Below are positions 48,335-59,082 of a stretch of 64,000 nucleotides of DNA, in pieces (position 1 is the stretch's first letter; each line of letters begins with the position of its first letter). Origin of the DNA: Narthecium ossifragum. Lineage: Eukaryota > Streptophyta > Magnoliopsida > Dioscoreales > Nartheciaceae. The stretch covers positions 18,648,062 to 18,712,061 of the forward strand of contig OY986973.1 in the NCBI GenBank assembly GCA_963920575.1, given 5' to 3'. A program made the position numbers and the translations under genes. A model generated the notes under the pieces. That model had not been told where the DNA came from. It did no database searches and saw only the letters and a list, made by a program, of their open reading frames with translations.

Positions 48335-48634
48335 TTATGAAGTTTTTTCGTGTTTTGATCTGAATTTTAGACAAGTCTTGATAACAACCTCAGCCTTAGT
48401 CTTCTTGAATGACTCTATAGCAAAACCAAGTGGCATGCTGCACAATTCGTCGGCCATCGACACAGCCACTAGGTTGGCAAACACATTCCCATAGTATCCA
48501 GGAGGCAACACCGAGCTAGGCTTCCAACGAATCGATACAGTGAACATCTCCTGGCCCTCCTCCTCCGATCCCTGACCCACCTTCTCAATCTTAACCCTGC
48601 TCCCACTCTCCCTCTCAGCCCTCATGCATGCCAA
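48335..48634 (-). pseudogene. BAHD acyltransferase fragment
   Basis: The minus-strand frame reads VLPPGYYGNVFANLVAVSMA, then DELCSMPLGFAIESFKKTKA. This matches the conserved central-to-C-terminal block of plant BAHD acyltransferases, which transfer acyl groups from CoA thioesters to alcohols or amines. Neither the HxxxD nor the DFGWG motif is present; only about 100 of the usual 430-460 residues remain. The upstream side is cut near the start of the LINE at 48628-48641. A gene fragment or relic, not an active enzyme. Confidence 0.6.
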
Positions 48635-48922
48635 CTCTCCCTAATCCCCATCCTCTTAACCCCTCCATCTCATCCTTGACCCAACCCCCTAAACAACCAT
48701 CCATGCAGTCTCTGCTTTACCACCAGATCCTGGAAGGCTCGATGAATCCCACAACGCAGGTGGGTCGTTCAATGCACGCGACACCTCATCTATCGCCTTC
48801 AATGCATGTGGAGATTGAATACCCCCATCTACCCCCCGAGATTCCTCTTAATGTACTGTTGTCGGATTCTTCTTCATACCTCTCCCCACTGATCCCGAAA
48901 AACAGTATAAACATAGACCCTA
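48628..48922 (+). pseudogene. LINE (L1-type) ORF1, N-terminal part
   Basis: The frame from ATG 48628 runs to 48920 and reads a Pro/Ser-rich N-terminus. It is broken by an LTR retrotransposon whose 5-bp target CCCTA is 48918-48922. Across the insertion the codons GAC CCT continue as AAA ATT TTG GTT TTT GAC (62657 on) in the same frame. The start overlaps the BAHD fragment on the other strand, so the LINE may be 5'-truncated. Confidence 0.7.
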
Positions 48923-51288
48923 TGTGAGGGCCCGTCCCTCCGACCTGGCTCGACCGCGTGGGTCGAGAGCCGGTTTCCTGTTGGTTTGGTTCTGCGTCGG
49001 GTATGATCGTGCGATCGTATGGCGGTTTGGACCCCGGGGGGGCATTTTGGTAAATATGCCCTCTGGTGGTCGGTTTCACATCCACGTTTCACACACGGCC
49101 TGGGATTGATGTAAGTGTTTGATTAGAATCTCTAGGGTGCGTCCGATCGGGAAAGATCGAATCGGACGGCTGAGATAGATCCGGATTTTCTATATAAGCC
49201 CTGTCCCTTTCTCTCTCTTTCCTTCTCTTCTCATGTCGTTTTCTTTCTTTCTCTCTCCTTCGGCTGAGTTAGGGTTTGGAGACTTGGGCTTCGGAGCGCG
49301 GATCTTGGCGGCTCGACTGGTTGGACGCGTGGAGGAGCTGCCCTACTTGCCCAAGTAGGTGTTTCTACCTCGATCTTAGGATCGGGTTCTCCTAGGATAG
49401 GTTTATTGCCTTTTTGCTGTAGGAATACATGTTAGAATGCTTTGTAGCTCCTTGCACATGTGGTGTAGATCCTTTTCTGTATTCATACGTTGCGAATTTG
49501 GTATTCTAACGGTTGGTTTCCGTATTATCGCCTTTTTGTCGGTTTTCGTCCATTTGGACATAGATAGGAGATTTAACCGTCAAAAATGTGATTTCTTTGT
49601 ACCATTGGATTCCCCATCGAGAATTACGCTTGCTTGCAAAATCTCATTGTTTTCCAACTTGATTTGATCCTTAAAATCCAAAGAATTGGATTTCTGGCAC
49701 TGTTCTGATGAACTGTGCCTAAGGCTCGACGGTCGATCGGTGCATCGACCGTCAAGCATTGTTTGGCTCGTTCTGGGCCTGACGGTCGACCGTCGGATCG
49801 ACCGTCGCATCGTCCGTCGGGCTCTGTCGGGGTTTTGGACTCCCACGGTCGATGGATCGATCGACCGCGGGCTCTCTCCCTTTTTCACCCCACCTGACGG
49901 TCGACCGTCGGATCGACCGTCGCATCGACCGTCAGGCGCTGTTTGGTTTTGGGCTTCCCAGGGTCGATGAGTGGATCGACCGTCGCCCCTTGTTTTTCTT
50001 CGCCTTGGTCTCACAGTCGATCGCCGGATCGATCGTGACATCGTCCGTGGGCCCTTGAACTTGATTTTCTGGTCTTTCTTGGATGGATTTGATTTGTGAT
50101 TAACATCTAAACATGTTGGGAAACATGTATGTGGATTTTATGGGGTTTTCAAATGATTTCTATCGAGTTTGAGGATCGATTCGAGTAATTTCCCTTTTTG
50201 AGCAAATCTATGGTTTCGTTTGCATTTAATACATGTCTGATTGTAGTTAAATGCTTAGTTGATTGCCTAACCATTAACTAGCTATGAGTGCTAGCTAATC
50301 AGGAATTGTGGAACCTTAGCCTCTTGTCGGCGAGTGCCGAGGGCTATTGTATATCTGTTGAATCTATAACTGATGTCGTGGCATATAGAGACATCTAGGG
50401 TAGATGTTTGTATAGATTCATGCATTGTTTGCATTAGAGGCATTTGAGGATAGGCGGGCGATGGTTTGGGTTGCCGATCCGAGGCTCTCGGGTAGCTCGG
50501 ATCTAGCCTTAGAGTCGTGGCTGGGTAGTCAGGTTTAGGGTGTGATTGTTGAATCTTAATCTCATGTTCTTGAGGATTTGCGATAGTTGACTCTAATCAA
50601 TGTTCGAGGTTTAGAGGTTGTGTTGTCTTCCAAGGCCAAGTGCTAAGGATGGGTGTCGATGCGTTCCCGACGTGGTTCCCCAAAGCATGGTATTCCTGCT
50701 TGGGTAAGGGTGATCCTGCATCTTACTGTTTCGTGGCCTCCTGGTAACATGTTCAGGAGAGAGGTTTCATGGCAGGAACCCTTGGGACATCGACAGGGTT
50801 GTGGGACCCGTGGCATCCGTTAGACTTGAGCTGAGAGACAACACTGTTGTTGTTTTCCTTCCTTCTGTGTGCCGTAGAGTAGAACCCTACTGAGCTTATC
50901 GCTCACTCCTAGCCGGGCTGCGTTTGCAGGTGCAGGCGGCAGTTCTTCTTCCGTGGAGCCGGCAGGATCGGCCCTTGGCGGTGCGAGTACATCCAGAGGC
51001 GCTTGAGGTTGTTAGAGGATTATCTGTTGTACCTTTTTGATATTTATATGTTGTAAACATTTTGAGGACTTTTTGGATCTTGTATTATATCTTTATCTTG
51101 GAAGCATTAGAATAGAATTTTGTAACTATACAACTTGATGTTATATGAATTGAATATCTGTTCACCTCTGGAATACAATTGTTTAAATTATCCGTCTTTT
51201 TCGCTTTGTATCGTGCCAATTGAAGATGAGTAGAGATAGGAATCCTCACGCCCCGTCCTGGATGGGTTTTCTGGGTCGGGGTGTGACA
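48923..51288 (+). mobile_element. 5' LTR of the 48923-62651 element
   Basis: TGTGAGGGCCCG to GGGTCGGGGTGTGACA, 2366 bp. TATA box TATATAAG at 49191-49198. A palindromic minisatellite of GGTCGAYCGTCGGATCGACC type lies at about 49727-50050. Confidence 0.95.
49727..50050. repeat. palindromic minisatellite in 5' LTR
   Basis: Repeated GACGGTCGACCGTCGGATCG-type units, alternating direct and inverted, as in B1 (2727-3092). Unit number and order are almost the same in the 3' LTR. Confidence 0.85.
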
Positions 51289-51291
51289 AAT

Positions 51292-51303
51292 TGGTATCAG
51301 AGC
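51292..51303 (+). other. primer binding site, initiator tRNA-Met
   Basis: TGGTATCAGAGC three bases behind the LTR end, perfectly preserved. Confidence 0.95.
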
Positions 51304-51492
51304 AGGCTGTAGGTCCCAGGGATAGGATTAGGCTTGCGGTTGAGGTTTTGAGCGCGGATTGGGATAGTTCTAGGAGTAGAGCATCCCTGTGTGCTTGATC
51401 TTGCTCATGTGTGTTATGCTTTTGCTTTAATGATTGCTATTGTGTTTTGATTTCTTACGGGTGGACACTTGTCATCTCTGATAAACGTGCAG

Positions 51493-52505
51493 ATGCCAGG
51501 GAGCCGGGCTAGCTGTCCAGTGTTGGGTCAGGGTACCGCGCGCGTTGAGCGCGCTGCCCGACGGGCCTTAGGGGCCAACGCAGCCGTGCCCCGTGTACCT
51601 ACACGAGAGCCAGAGCCGAGGATTGAGGTCGTGATGGAAGAGGATGCTTCATTCATCGCCGAGGAGGTCTCTCATCCACTCGACCAGCGTGCTGTTGCGA
51701 CAGCGGTGGTCGACTTCCAGAGGCTGAACCCGCCTAGGTTCAGCGGTGCTGGAGGTGACCCAGCGGTGGCGGACGACTGGCTGGAGGGAGTCAGTCGCGT
51801 CCTTGACACTCTGTTCGTCCAGGATGACCGGGTTCGGGTCAGACTTGCCGTGTTCCAGCTCGACGGGGACGCTTTGGACTGGTGGCGCTCTTTCCAGGCC
51901 GCCAGGGACGGGAGTGACCCATCGTGGGCCGTGTTTCGTTTGTCGTTTCTTGGCGCGTACTTTCCCCGCAGTGTGCGCTCGGCCCTTGTCCGTGAGTACC
52001 AGACCCTTTCTCAGGATACTCAGTCGGTAGTACAGTACGCGGCTAGGTTCACCAGACTTGCCAGATTTGCCGAAGCGGTGTCGGCGGACCCTCTTGCCAG
52101 AGCTGAGCAGTTCCAGTGGGGGCTTAGGCCCGAGCTCAGGCGGCTGATCGCGGCTTAGCGCGCTAGCACATACGCAGAGGTGCTGGACTGTGCCTTGGCA
52201 GTTGAGGCTCAGTTGCAGGACCGGGGCCCAGGGCAGTCCAGCCTGCATCTTCTACGAGTACCAGTGGCGGAGGACAGGCACAGAGAGCAGCTCAGGGCAG
52301 GAGAGGTTCGTGGAGGCAGCAGAGGTACCCACGACGCCAACAGCCGTACCAGCGTTACCCACCCCAGTACCAGCAGCAGCCCAGGCAGGGAGGCCAGCCA
52401 CTTCTTCCGGCTGGGCCTCAGGGGCAGACGTCCGGAGGAGGCCAGAGCCAGCAGCTAGCGCTTGGACCTCCTGTGTGCTTCGAGTGCCAGCAGACGGGGC
52501 ACTTT
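51493..52505 (+). pseudogene. gag of the Tekay-type element, truncated in its zinc knuckle
   Basis: Start chosen at ATG 51493 (MPGSRAS), just after an AG-rich acceptor-like stretch; an earlier ATG at 51469 is in frame. The capsid reads FQRLNPPRFSGAGGDPAVAD, then WLEGVSRVLD and FLGAYFPRSVR, typical of Ty3/gypsy Gag. A TAG at 52156-52158 interrupts it, and a frameshift near 52225 moves the Gln/Tyr-rich tail to another frame. The CCHC knuckle begins CFECQQTGHF and is cut at 52505 by the inserted Athila-type LTR. Confidence 0.9.
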
Positions 52506-54333
52506 TGATGAGTGTATGAAAGTAGACTCTAAATAGCCTTATAACCATCTCAATTGCTAGATTATTATCCTTAATCAACATCTTTATTACTATTTTTACA
52601 TCTATATGTTGCTTCACATGGTTGTTTGGAAAATGCAGGAAATTGGAGCTAAAAGAAGCTGAAAAGAGTATATGGATCAACTTCAAAAATTAATCTGTAC
52701 CTGATCATGAAGAACCAGATGATGTGCCACATATGGTTAGAAAGCTCTTGAAGTCTAGATTCTAGAGAATTTTACGGTTCGTGATTCCGAGTTTACTAGA
52801 GGAAGTTACGGCAATTTTAGTACCGATGGCACAGTCTGAAGGGCAGAACCGAAAATAAGCTGGAAGTCCGAGCGATCCGCCGATCGATCGGACCACGCAG
52901 AATCGTGACAGAACATGTGTTTTTTGGCTGAACATGGTCCGATCGATCCATCCATCCCTCCTATAGGGTCCGATCGATCCGACACCAATGGTCCGATCGA
53001 TCGGACTCGGAAAAAGCCAAAAACAGCGGATTTTTACTCAACCGATCGATCCAACACTCATAATTCGATCGATCGGACTTGGAAATTAAAGGGTGACAGA
53101 ACGTATGCTTTTTAGAGGAACACATTTTGATCGATCCATCCATCGATCGGACTTGGGAATAGCCAGAGACGGAGGATTTTTACGAGACCGATTGATCCGA
53201 CTCCCTTAGTCCGATCGATTGGACACGGGCGAAGTTAGAAGTTGAAGATTTTAACGCATCCGATCGATCCAGCACCCCGAGAAGGATCGATCGGACGTTC
53301 CCAGTGAATTAAATCAACGGTTTAGATCAAATCTGTTGATGGAGAGACTTTGGGGCTATAAATAGGACTCTTTCTAGGGTTTGAGGGGGGACTGCTTGGA
53401 CGTTTTTGAAGGCTCTTTTCAGGACTTTTTCAAGAGGAAAAAAGATGGAGACATCTCCATCCATGGCCGAGTAATCCGCGGGCATGGCGGACGGATGATC
53501 TAGCGAGGATTAGGGTTTCTTCTCCAACAATGGTTCATAGTTTTTAATCTTCATTGTTAAACTCTTTTCTATGTATTGGATCTTCAAATATTATTTTCAG
53601 ATTATGGATTTCTATGTGGTTAAACATTATTATAAATCCAGTCATGCTTCTTTTATGATACTGTGATCCCATAGTTATCTCTTTTGATTCTCCTACCGAG
53701 TCTTGCGAGACCTTTGCTATACATTGCCCGTAGTGACAGCTGGTATTGTGTATTCTTAGGGATCTGGTTAGATAAGGTTGGGGCTCTATACCGTGAGATC
53801 TTTGCTATGCATTGCCGATTGTGAGAGTTGGTATTGTGTATTTTTAGAGATCCGGTTAGAGTTAGGGCTTTGTCCCGATGAACTTTTGCTGCGCGTTGCC
53901 TGTAGTGACAGCCGGTATCGTGTATTCTTAGGTTTGGTTGGATGAAGTTAGAACTATAAAAAGGAAGAACCAATCGTAGGAAGAGACATTTATATATTTT
54001 ATTAGATTCATAATTCTTTATCTTCCGGTTAAGGTGATTGGGATGTGAATCCCTTAACTGTGTATCATATGAACCGTTGAGAAGAGAAGAACCTAAATCC
54101 GAGTGAAGTGATTCTTGAAGCCTAGCCTCATTCAAATCTTGATTTCTTTCGTTAACTTTATTTTTTTCATTACATCTTCGATCTATTTTCTTAACATTCA
54201 TCGCTCTTGATTGTTTTCAATTCATTGTTATTTGTGTTTCTGGATCTTTCTTGCTTGTCTCTCTGTGGGATTCGACCTCTCTTATGCTGTACTGCACCGC
54301 GACCGCTGTGCGTGACACATTTGAGCGACATCA
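52506..54333 (+). mobile_element. 5' LTR of the Athila-type segment (C2)
   Basis: TGATGAGTGTATG to GAGCGACATCA, 1828 bp, the same family as solo LTR 9181-10736 with about 270 extra bases at 52910-53190, where the GATCGATC palindromes are amplified. TATA box TATAAATAG at 53357-53365. Confidence 0.93.
52877..53300. repeat. amplified GATCGATC palindromes in LTR C2
   Basis: About ten CCGATCGATCC/GG units. The extra units relative to LTR C1 account for most of the length difference between the two LTRs. Confidence 0.85.
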
Positions 54334-54338
54334 AAAAT

Positions 54339-54356
54339 TGGCGCCGTTGCCGGGGA
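54339..54356 (+). other. primer binding site, tRNA-Asp
   Basis: TGGCGCCGTTGCCGGGGA lies five bases after the LTR end and is complementary to the 3' end of plant tRNA-Asp, the usual primer of Athila-type elements. Confidence 0.9.
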
Positions 54357-54508
54357 GACGGTTCAGAAAAGCGCCAGAATCATATTACAGTGATTGTAGA
54401 CACTGAAAGCGGTAACTTCGTTCATTTTCTTTAGTCTTTATTTCTTTATTTTGGTTTTGATTTTTTTTTAGTTGGTTTGCATCTTTTGGATCGTGTGTTT
54501 GCTGGTGT

Positions 54509-55885
54509 ATGCCTCGGTATAGAGACGAACTAGGCAGATTTGCTAGACGTCCCGAGAGTGATTCTGAAACTTCTGATAGTGAGACATATATTGCTGATCT
54601 CTTTGACGCACAGTCACAAACTTCACATCATACTTTCATTATGGCTGAGCACGAGGAACAACAAGTTCCTAGGAGTTTGCAAGAATATTTGCATCCAACA
54701 CGCACTGCTACACCTTCATGCATCATGTTTCCACCTAATGCTGCACATGTTGACTTTAAACCTGGCATGATTCAGTTGCTTCCTACCTTTCATGGGTTGG
54801 AAAATGAAAATCCATATGTGCATATTAGGGAGTTTGAGGAAGTAGTAGCGACCTTCCATGGCCAACCAGGTGCACTAGATATGATCCGACTTAAGTTCTT
54901 TCCCTTCTCACTGAAGGATAGAGCAAAGAGTTGGTTATATTCCTTGAGGCCACAATCTATAAGATCTTGGGCTGAAATGACACCGATATTTCTCACCAAG
55001 TATTTCCCACAACACAAAACCAACGCACTTAAGAGACATATTGCGACCTTCACACAGAAGGATAGCGAGACTCTATATCAGGCGTGGGAACGATTTAAAG
55101 ACATGTTGAATTTATGTCCTCATCATGGATATGAAAGTTGGCGTCTTGTTAGTTATTTCTATGATGGTTTAACTGTTAGAGAACGTCAATTTGTTGAGAT
55201 GATGTGTAATGGTGAATTTTTGCAAAAAGATCCTGACGCAGCTATTGAGTATTTGAAAGAGCTTGCTGAGAAAGCTCATACATGGACTGGACCGAGTGCA
55301 ACAGAAAGTACAAACAGGGCCAGACCACCACCGCAGCAACAAGGTGGAGGAATTTATCAGCTGCGGGAGGAGGATGCACTCAAGGCAAAAGTGGAGAGTC
55401 TAACAAGGGAGCTAGAGCTATTAAAGACCAAAGATATGATGGCAACCCGGACCTCTCCATACAATGAACCTACAAGGCAGGCTGGGTCGTGTGCGATCTG
55501 CCAAGGCGTGGACCACCAGACTGAAGATTGCCCCACCTATGCTGAGATGAGAGGTGGGTACGACGAGCATTGCAACGCTGTAGGCGGATTCAGGAGGCCG
55601 TACACTCCCTACTCAGAGACGTATAATCCAGGATGGCGAGAGCATCCGAACTTCAGCTGGAAGTCGAACGCTCCACAGAGCAACGAGCATCATCAACCGC
55701 CATCTAATAAGCCTTTTTCTAACCCTCCTTATAATACATCTGGTTTTTCTAGGCCTACATTTAATGATAATTTACAGGAACTGAAATCTATGATTGTGCA
55801 GGAATCTAAGGAAAGGAAGGAGGATATTCAAGAGATCAAGAGCCAGATCACGAAGCTGATCAACTCTTTGAGCGTGCATGAATGA
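54509..55885 (+). CDS. Athila-type Gag
   Basis: 458 codons from ATG 54509 (MPRYRDELGRFARRPE) with no internal stop. The capsid region is FPFSLKDRAKSWLYSLRP, then FLTKYFPQHKTNALKR and LVSYFYDGLTVRERQF, the retrotransposon Gag domain. A CCHC-like knuckle CAICQGVDHQTEDC lies near residue 330. The C-terminus is Lys/Glu-rich and probably helical. The TGA at its end is in frame with the downstream protease, so it is likely a nonsense mutation rather than a natural terminus. Confidence 0.9.
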   Translation: MPRYRDELGRFARRPESDSETSDSETYIADLFDAQSQTSHHTFIMAEHEEQQVPRSLQEYLHPTRTATPSCIMFPPNAAHVDFKPGMIQLLPTFHGLENENPYVHIREFEEVVATFHGQPGALDMIRLKFFPFSLKDRAKSWLYSLRPQSIRSWAEMTPIFLTKYFPQHKTNALKRHIATFTQKDSETLYQAWERFKDMLNLCPHHGYESWRLVSYFYDGLTVRERQFVEMMCNGEFLQKDPDAAIEYLKELAEKAHTWTGPSATESTNRARPPPQQQGGGIYQLREEDALKAKVESLTRELELLKTKDMMATRTSPYNEPTRQAGSCAICQGVDHQTEDCPTYAEMRGGYDEHCNAVGGFRRPYTPYSETYNPGWREHPNFSWKSNAPQSNEHHQPPSNKPFSNPPYNTSGFSRPTFNDNLQELKSMIVQESKERKEDIQEIKSQITKLINSLSVHE

Positions 55886-55942
55886 GGGAAGTTCCCAGCT
55901 CAACCTCAACAAACGCAGGTATCTAGTGCTGAGCAAAATAAT

Positions 55943-57214
55943 GTGAAGGAGATGAATGCCGTAACTACAAGAAGCGGGAAAACAACAAAAAACCCTTCAC
56001 AAGAGCCCACCGAACCTCCTATTGTTGTTGAAGAAGAGGACCGGATTGATGAGAACCATGTAGAGACCGATCATTCAGATGGACCTACACCAGGTGACTT
56101 TCATGTACGTGTCCCTTTCCCTCAGGCATTGAAATCCACTAAATTTACTATGGAGGCCAACAGCGAGATTTTGGAGCATCTTCGGCAGGTTAAGGTAAAC
56201 CTTCCTCTTTTGCATGTTATTAAACAAATTCCTACATATGCTAAAGTGATTAAAGATTTATGCACTATGAAGAGACGGCATCATGTAAAGAGAACTGCAT
56301 TTTTAACAGAGCAAGTTAGTGCATTGCTTCAGCACAGGATTCCTCCTAAATATAAGAATCCTGGCTGTCCTACTGTATCTTGTTTCATTGGAGAGCATGA
56401 AGTAGGACAAGCTTTATTAGATCTTGGTGCGAGTGTTAATTTGATGCCATATTCTGTTTACTTGCAACTTGGTTTGGGACAGATTAAGTCGACATCTGTG
56501 ATTTTGCAATTGGCAGATAGATCCACGAAAACTCCACGAGGAGTAGTTGAGGATGTGCTTGTTCAAATAGATAAATTTTATTATCCTGTTAATTTCTTAG
56601 TCTTGGATACTCAGGCTATAGTAACTGCTGATTCTAGGATTCCCATTATCTTAGGTAGACCGTTTCTTGCTACTGCTAATGCTATAATTAATTGCAGGAA
56701 TGGCTTAATGAAGTTAACTTTTGGGAATATGACTTTAGAAATCAATGTTTTTAATGTTGCTAAGCAGCCTGATGAGGATGATGAATGCCAGCAGACTTAC
56801 CAGATTGATCTGCTCACTGAAGAGGAGTTTGCTACATCTGAAATTAATTCTCTTGAATTATATTTGGATGAAAATGTTGATGTTGATGGTATGTGTAAAA
56901 ATTTGGAACATTGTTCCTTTGCAGGTCCATGGAATCCAAAGTTTGAAGAACTGCCAGAAAGAGGACAGCCACCAACACCATCATCAATAGAGCCGCCCAA
57001 ACTGAACCTGAAGCCGCTTCCTCAAGGTTTAAAGCACGCCTATCTTGGTCCAGGTGATACATACCCAGTGATTATTTCTTCGGCATTAACTGCAGAGCAA
57101 GGTGAGCAATTACTTAGCATTTTGAATGAGCATAAATCAGCTATTGGATGGAGTATAGCAGATCTGAAAGGTATTAGTCCCTTGATATGTTCCCATATGA
57201 TTAATCTCGAATAA
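55943..57214 (+). CDS. Athila-type protease region
   Basis: Begins with NAVTTRSGK and an acidic linker, then VSCFIGEHEVGQALLDLGAS, with active-site D-L-G-A (DSG/DTG in canonical proteases, DLGAS in Athila), VNLMPYSVY and IPIILGRPFLATANAII. It would cut the polyprotein. Same frame as Gag and RT; the TAA at 57212-57214 is followed directly by in-frame RT codons, so it is probably a point nonsense change. Confidence 0.9.
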   Translation: MKEMNAVTTRSGKTTKNPSQEPTEPPIVVEEEDRIDENHVETDHSDGPTPGDFHVRVPFPQALKSTKFTMEANSEILEHLRQVKVNLPLLHVIKQIPTYAKVIKDLCTMKRRHHVKRTAFLTEQVSALLQHRIPPKYKNPGCPTVSCFIGEHEVGQALLDLGASVNLMPYSVYLQLGLGQIKSTSVILQLADRSTKTPRGVVEDVLVQIDKFYYPVNFLVLDTQAIVTADSRIPIILGRPFLATANAIINCRNGLMKLTFGNMTLEINVFNVAKQPDEDDECQQTYQIDLLTEEEFATSEINSLELYLDENVDVDGMCKNLEHCSFAGPWNPKFEELPERGQPPTPSSIEPPKLNLKPLPQGLKHAYLGPGDTYPVIISSALTAEQGEQLLSILNEHKSAIGWSIADLKGISPLICSHMINLE

Positions 57215-57247
57215 GGGGCTGTACCTCGCAGGGATCCTCAGCGTAGG

Positions 57248-57938
57248 TTGAACCCTACAATGAAAGAGGTAGTCAAAACTGAAGTGTTGAAATTATTAGA
57301 TGCAGGGATTATCTACCCCATTGCTGATAGCAAATGGGTGAGCCCTACACAGGTTGTGCCTAAAAAATCTGGTGTCACCGTTGTAAAAAATGAAAGTAGA
57401 GACTTTGTCCCCACTAAATTGGTGACAGGATGGCGTATGTGCATAGATTATAGAAAATTGAATGCTGCCACCCGTAAGGATCATTTTCCACTGCCTTTTC
57501 TAGATCAGATTTTAGAGAGAGTAGCTGGACATCCTTTTTATTGTTTTCTCGACGGTTATTCTGGATATTATCATATTGAGATTGCTTTAGAGGATCAGGA
57601 AAAAACTACTTTTACATGTCCTTTTGGTACTTATGCTTTCCGTAGAATGCCATTTGGATTGTGTAATGCTCCTGCTACTTTTCAGCGTTGCATGATGAGT
57701 ATGTTTGCTGATATGATCGAGGAATGTATGGAAGTATACATGGATGACTTCCCTGATGAGCAACTCTTTTCAGTTGCAAGACTGCCCTGGTATGCACACA
57801 TTGTTAATTACTTAGCGACAGGTGAGATCCCTTCCTTTTGGAGTGCGCAGGATAAGCGTAGATTTTTTGTTGAGGTAATGAAATTTTATTGGGATGATCC
57901 TTGTCTGTTTAAGTATTGTCCTGACCAGCTTATGCGCC
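57248..57938 (+). pseudogene. Athila-type RT with an internal deletion
   Basis: Reads WRMCIDYRKLNAATRKDHFP, then FLDGYSGYYHIEIA and EDQEKTTFTCPFGTYAF, and reaches the catalytic box EVYMDDF at about 57729-57749. The very next codons read PDEQLF and then PWYAHIVNYLATGE and [11 protein letters not shown], which normally lie after RNase H just before integrase. The rest of RT and the whole RNase H are missing, and the junction keeps the frame. Confidence 0.9.
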
Positions 57939-59082
57939 GGTGTCAGCGACAGGTATTTCAGTTGATCCAGCCAAGATCGAGGCAGTGCTACAGTGGCAGA
58001 GACAGGCGACAGTGTTCGAGGTCCGCAGCTTCCTCGGCTTGGCGGGTTACTACAGGAGGTTCGTGCGGGACTTCTCCAGGGTTGCAGGGCCGCTGACCAG
58101 GTTGACACAGAAGGCGGTCCCATTTGTTTGGGACGAGGCGTGCGAGCAGGCATTCACCCAGTTGAGGACCAGACTGACGAGTGCACCGATCCTTATAGTT
58201 CCAGAGCGAGGCGTCGGCTACAGTGTCTTTTGCGACGCCAGTGGGGAGGGTCTAGGCTGTGTGCTTATGCAGGAGGGCCATGTGGTGGCCTACGGTTCCA
58301 GGCAGCTGAAGACCCATGAGAGGAACTATCCAGTCCACGATCTCGAGCTTGCAGCGGTTGTCTTCGCTCTGAAGACGTGGCGGCACTACCTCTACGGTGA
58401 GCGGTTCTTGGTGTACTCTGATCATAAGAGTTTGAGGCACGTGTTTACCCAGCGTGACCTCAACCTCAGGCAGCGGCGGTGGATGGAGCTTCTAGAGGAC
58501 TACGACTTCGAGTTGCATTACCACCCTGGTAAGGCAAACGTCGTAGCAGACGCTCTCAGCAGGCAGACCAGAGACAGCAGAATGACCTTGGCAGTGATGT
58601 CAGCTCGGCAGTGGCAGATGCTAGAGACGGTTGGTCAGTTCGGGCTTGACTTCGAGGACCGGGCGACAGGTGGTTTCCAGTATGCTGTTCGCAGCATTCC
58701 AGTTCTTTTGGCCAGGGTGGTCGAGGCGCAGGCTGGAGACCCAGAGCTCGTGGAGACCCGTGCTGCGGTCGGTACCGAGCACGCGGTTGAGGGCTGGACA
58801 GTGTCGGCAGACAGTGGTCTACTCTTCAGAGGCAGAGTTGCAGTTCCAGCAGACCCGGCGTTGCGAGAGGAGATCCTTCACGAGTTCCACCACTCCTGTT
58901 TCGCCGTTCACCCCGGGAGCACCAAGATGTACCACGACCTTCGCCGACAGTTATGGTGGTGCGGGATGAAGAGGTCAGTGGCTGAGTTCGTTTCCAGATG
59001 CCTCACCTGTCAGAAGGTGAAGGCAGAGCACATGCGGACCCCAGGTTTGTTGCAGCCACTTCCAGTGCCAGAGTGGAAGTAG
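57939..59082 (+). pseudogene. Tekay-type RT end, RNase H and integrase zinc-binding domain
   Basis: Starts at [15 protein letters not shown] (end of the RT thumb), then [16 protein letters not shown]. RNase H keeps catalytic residues in FCDAS, LELAAV and YSDHKSL. The integrase N-terminal H-H-C-C zinc finger is complete ([10 protein letters not shown] to CLTCQKVK). The frame ends at TAG 59080-59082, where the family has Trp (TGG) before the catalytic core, so it is a G-to-A nonsense mutation. Confidence 0.9.

Larger units (their letters stand above)
52506..57938 (+). mobile_element. Athila-type element, 5' part only
   Basis: 5' LTR, tRNA-Asp primer site, gag, protease, first half of RT and a piece of the RNase H-integrase linker, in that order. 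No 3' LTR, no integrase. The right end joins Tekay RT sequence at GGTGT (57939-57943). One reading frame runs through gag, protease and RT with only two in-frame stops (55883-55885, 57212-57214). Confidence 0.9.
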
